47,691 bases of DNA from Nocardiopsis suaedae (GTDB lineage Bacteria > Actinomycetota > Actinomycetes > Streptosporangiales > Streptosporangiaceae). Where the stretch lies: assembly GCF_027706745.1 (NCBI RefSeq), contig NZ_JAQFWP010000056.1, positions 1-47,691 of the forward strand, written 5' to 3'. The translations under genes were made by a program, and so were the position numbers. Positions 43,659 to 47,691 of the stretch are shown here, piece by piece. The notes under the pieces are model-generated. The model did no database searches. It was not told the origin of the DNA and was given only the letters and a program-made list of their open reading frames with translations. Numbering within the stretch: the stretch's first letter is position 1; each line of letters starts with the position of its first letter.

Positions 43659-43728
43659 CCCCGTTGATCTCGGGAAGAACGACCCTACGCGCGCGGTTTT
43701 GGCGTCGTTTTCCCCGAGATCAACGGGG
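43659..43728. repeat. Dispersed palindrome copy C (core type 1)
   Basis: The most regular copy: CCCCGTTGATCTCGGG (43659-43674) pairs perfectly with CCCGAGATCAACGGGG (43713-43728), with AAGAACGACCCTACG and GGCGTCGTTTTC inside pairing in part. It begins 8 nt after the regulator stop and separates two convergent genes, where it can act as a two-way terminator. Confidence 0.93.
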
Positions 43729-43748
43729 GAGGGGCCAGCGGCCACCGC

Positions 43749-44684
43749 CTACCGCAGGGCGTCGGCCATCCGCTCCAGGAAGGTCGTGGCGTCGGCGTCC
43801 TGCACCAGGGTCACGCAGGGGCGGTCCTCGTCGCCGGGCTTCGAGAACGGGCGCAGGTCGGCGATGGTCAGCCCGCGCGTGTACTCGCCCTTCAGCTCCA
43901 CCCGGATCGGCCGCTCCACCGACCGCGTCACCAGCTCGGGGTCGACGAGGATGCCCGCGGCCAGAGGGTCGTGCATCGCGCTCTGCCGCACCCCGAACAC
44001 GCTGCTGTACCAGCCGAAGTAGAAGTCCAGGAAATCGGCGGTGCGCTGTGCTCGCTCACCCGCGGCCCCGCGGAGCGCGTCCAGCCAGGAACCCGGCATG
44101 ACCGCCTTCATCGTCACGTCCAGCGCGACGAGCGTCAGGTCGAACCCGGCGGCGAACACCCGCTCGGCGGCCTCCGGGTCGTTGGAGGTGTTGGCCTCCG
44201 CCCACGGGGTGACGTTGCCCGGCTCCTGCACGGCGCCCCCCATCACCACGACGCGGCGCAGCAGCCGTGGCAGCTCCGGCTCCAGCCCCAGCGCCAGCGC
44301 GATGTTGGTCAGCGGGCCGACCGCCAGCAGGTCGATCTCGCCCGGGTTGGCGCGGGCCAGCCGCACCAGCAGTTCGGCCGCCGACTCCTCCACCGGGGAC
44401 CCCTTGGGCGCGGGCAGCACGACATCGCCCAGCCCGTTGGCGCCGTGCACCGACTCGGCCAGCGACGGCTCCTGCACCAGGGGGCGCCCGGCACCGCGGG
44501 CCACCGGCACCTCGGGGGCGCCGTAGAGCTCCAGCAGCCGCAGTGCGTTGTCGGTGGTGGTGTCGACGGCGTTGTTGCCGAAGACGGTGCCGACGCCGAC
44601 GAGTTCCACCTCGGGCTGCGCGGTCAGGTAGGCGAGCGCGAGCGCGTCGTCGATACCCGGGTCGCAGTCGATGAAGACCCGCAC
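43749..44684 (-). CDS. Inosine-uridine-type nucleoside hydrolase
   Basis: Encodes 311 residues and hydrolyses the N-glycosidic bond of ribonucleosides to free base and ribose. The calcium-binding hallmark DCDPGIDDALAL is at the N-terminus, followed by GNNAVDTTTDNALRLL, DLLAVGPLTNIALALG, VVMGGAVQEPGNVTPWAEAN and the late MHDPLAAG. Specificity cannot be set from sequence. The GTG has GGGGGGA 5 nt upstream. It converges on the response regulator and is divergent from pcrA. Confidence 0.92.
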   Translation of the reverse strand: MRVFIDCDPGIDDALALAYLTAQPEVELVGVGTVFGNNAVDTTTDNALRLLELYGAPEVPVARGAGRPLVQEPSLAESVHGANGLGDVVLPAPKGSPVEESAAELLVRLARANPGEIDLLAVGPLTNIALALGLEPELPRLLRRVVVMGGAVQEPGNVTPWAEANTSNDPEAAERVFAAGFDLTLVALDVTMKAVMPGSWLDALRGAAGERAQRTADFLDFYFGWYSSVFGVRQSAMHDPLAAGILVDPELVTRSVERPIRVELKGEYTRGLTIADLRPFSKPGDEDRPCVTLVQDADATTFLERMADALR

Positions 44685-44876
44685 GGGAATCCCCCCAATT
44701 CACATGATCATCGTTGGTTCCGGTCCAGAATAGGGCTGCTCAGAGGGCGTCCCGCCGAGGCGCGCGCCCCCGGGGCGGCCGCGTCGGCCCCCGGGGCGGC
44801 GCGGCCGTGGGCCGGCGGGAGGAGCCCGGAGGGCGGGAGGGGGAGCGATGAGGAGGAACCAGGGGGCGACTGCTCA

Positions 44877-44882
44877 TAGGCT
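44877..44882 (+). promoter_or_regulatory. Leaderless -10 box of pcrA
   Basis: TAGGCT ends 6 nt before the GTG at 44889; no ribosome site precedes the start. The same hexamer serves tsaB. Confidence 0.55.
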
Positions 44883-44888
44883 TGTCGC

Positions 44889-47252
<2,364 letters not shown>

Positions 47253-47501
47253 GCCGCGGAGCGGCGGGAACGCCGTTGACGGGCAGGGCACGGGCAGGTG
47301 ACGGGCACGGCGGCGCCTCCGCTGCGTCGGCCGGTGGGCGCGGCGGCGTACGAAGCACCCTCCGAAGCCTGTAATCTAGAGACATCGGCACGGACGACGC
47401 GGTGCGAACCGCGACCGGGCCGGCCCCACACTCCAGCGGATGGCACGAGCACTCGTGCGGCCGGGGTAGGGTGGGAACCACTCCGGAACGACCACCGGTC
47501 C
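47253..47501. other. pcrA-rRNA promoter spacer
   Basis: No gene is seen. It has short GACGGGCA-type direct repeats near 47278-47310, a TAATCT hexamer (47372-47377) and a TAGGGT hexamer (47467-47472), either of which could be -10 boxes of upstream rRNA promoters, without clear -35 partners. Confidence 0.5.
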
Positions 47502-47529
47502 TTGACAGGTGGGAGAACCTGAGTAAGAT
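47502..47529 (+). promoter_or_regulatory. Main rRNA operon promoter
   Basis: A perfect TTGACA (47502-47507) and TAAGAT (47524-47529) with a 16-bp spacer, the best promoter in the window. It lies about 160 nt before the typical rRNA leader motif. Confidence 0.85.
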
Positions 47530-47536
47530 AGAAGGG

Positions 47537-47566
47537 TTGGCCTTCGATCGGACCTTCTGGTAAGGT
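47537..47566 (+). promoter_or_regulatory. Second rRNA promoter candidate
   Basis: TTGGCC (47537-47542) and TAAGGT (47561-47566) with an 18-bp spacer. Tandem promoters are usual before actinobacterial rRNA operons. Confidence 0.5.
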
Positions 47567-47691
47567 TCTGACCGGGGGCGACGCCCCGAAATACAGTGGA
47601 AAGCCGCCTCTAGCGGAAGAGCGGCCGGGCCGGGAACGGATCCGGGGCTTGTACGGGATGAGCGGTTGCTTCTTGAGAACTCAACAGCGCG
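47567..47691 (+). other. rRNA operon 5' leader, 16S beyond the edge
   Basis: The last bases contain CTTCTTGAGAACTCAACAG, the leader motif that precedes 16S rRNA in Streptomyces and relatives, where it takes part in antitermination and RNase III processing. The mature 16S 5' end is not reached. Confidence 0.85.

Noticed and set aside
47253-47691. tRNA or 16S gene inside the window
   Set aside because: No cloverleaf-like sequence and no 16S 5' end is present; only the leader is included.

Overview
The window is about 48 kb of very GC-rich DNA with dense genes, GTG and TTG starts and strong third-position GC, typical of an actinomycete. Several features point to Nocardiopsaceae or a close relative (Nocardiopsis, Streptomonospora, Thermobifida), but this rests on memory and no search was run. 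The supporting features are the order groES-groEL1-sigma factor-guaB-guaB3-glpD (as in Streptomyces and Mycobacterium), a His-tailed GroEL1 under a CIRCE operator, and rRNA leader sequence ending the window.

Layout. (1) 1-3.6 kb: a three-copy direct repeat, a NUDIX hydrolase and a large PrsW-like membrane protease. (2) 3.6-7.5 kb: alr followed by tsaE-tsaB-rimI-tsaD, the tRNA t6A set plus an N-acetyltransferase, closed by a strong bidirectional terminator. (3) 7.5-11.2 kb, minus strand: a 664-residue repeat-built coiled-coil protein and a THUMP-like SAM methyltransferase. (4) 11.2-19 kb: groES-groEL1, an ShbA/SigD-type ECF sigma factor, guaB, guaB3 and glpD. (5) 19-24.3 kb: a long GT2-type protein, a His-rich metal-binding protein, a coupled secreted-protein/lipoprotein pair and an MDR-type oxidoreductase. 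(6) 24.4-28.5 kb: the two-gene Hen1-Pnkp RNA-repair cassette. (7) 28.5-33 kb: galE, an actinobacterial succinic semialdehyde dehydrogenase and guaA. (8) 33-39.7 kb, minus strand: a membrane pseudokinase, then a form II CO-dehydrogenase-like molybdenum hydroxylase operon (small, large, FAD subunits and a CoxG-like protein). (9) 39.8-43.7 kb: a divergent LiaF/LiaS/LiaR-like envelope-stress module with PspC domains. (10) 43.7-47.7 kb: a nucleoside hydrolase, the PcrA helicase, and the multi-promoter leader of an rRNA operon whose 16S gene lies just beyond the window.

Shared themes. Purine metabolism recurs (guaB, guaB3, guaA, nucleoside hydrolase), as do RNA maintenance (t6A, Hen1-Pnkp, methyltransferase) and envelope sensing (PrsW, pseudokinase, Lia-like module). 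At least six genes have an actinobacterial -10 hexamer 6-8 nt before the start codon and look leaderless.

The most notable unexplained signals are five: a dispersed intergenic palindrome family with two alternative self-complementary cores (near 3.56, 19.05, 21.95, 29.6 and 43.66 kb); a perfect 22-bp inverted repeat bracketing the sigma factor-guaB gap, with one arm abutting the guaB -10 box; the lost kinase lysine and DFG in the membrane kinase; the Cys-to-His change in GuaB3; and the two-periodicity coiled-coil protein.
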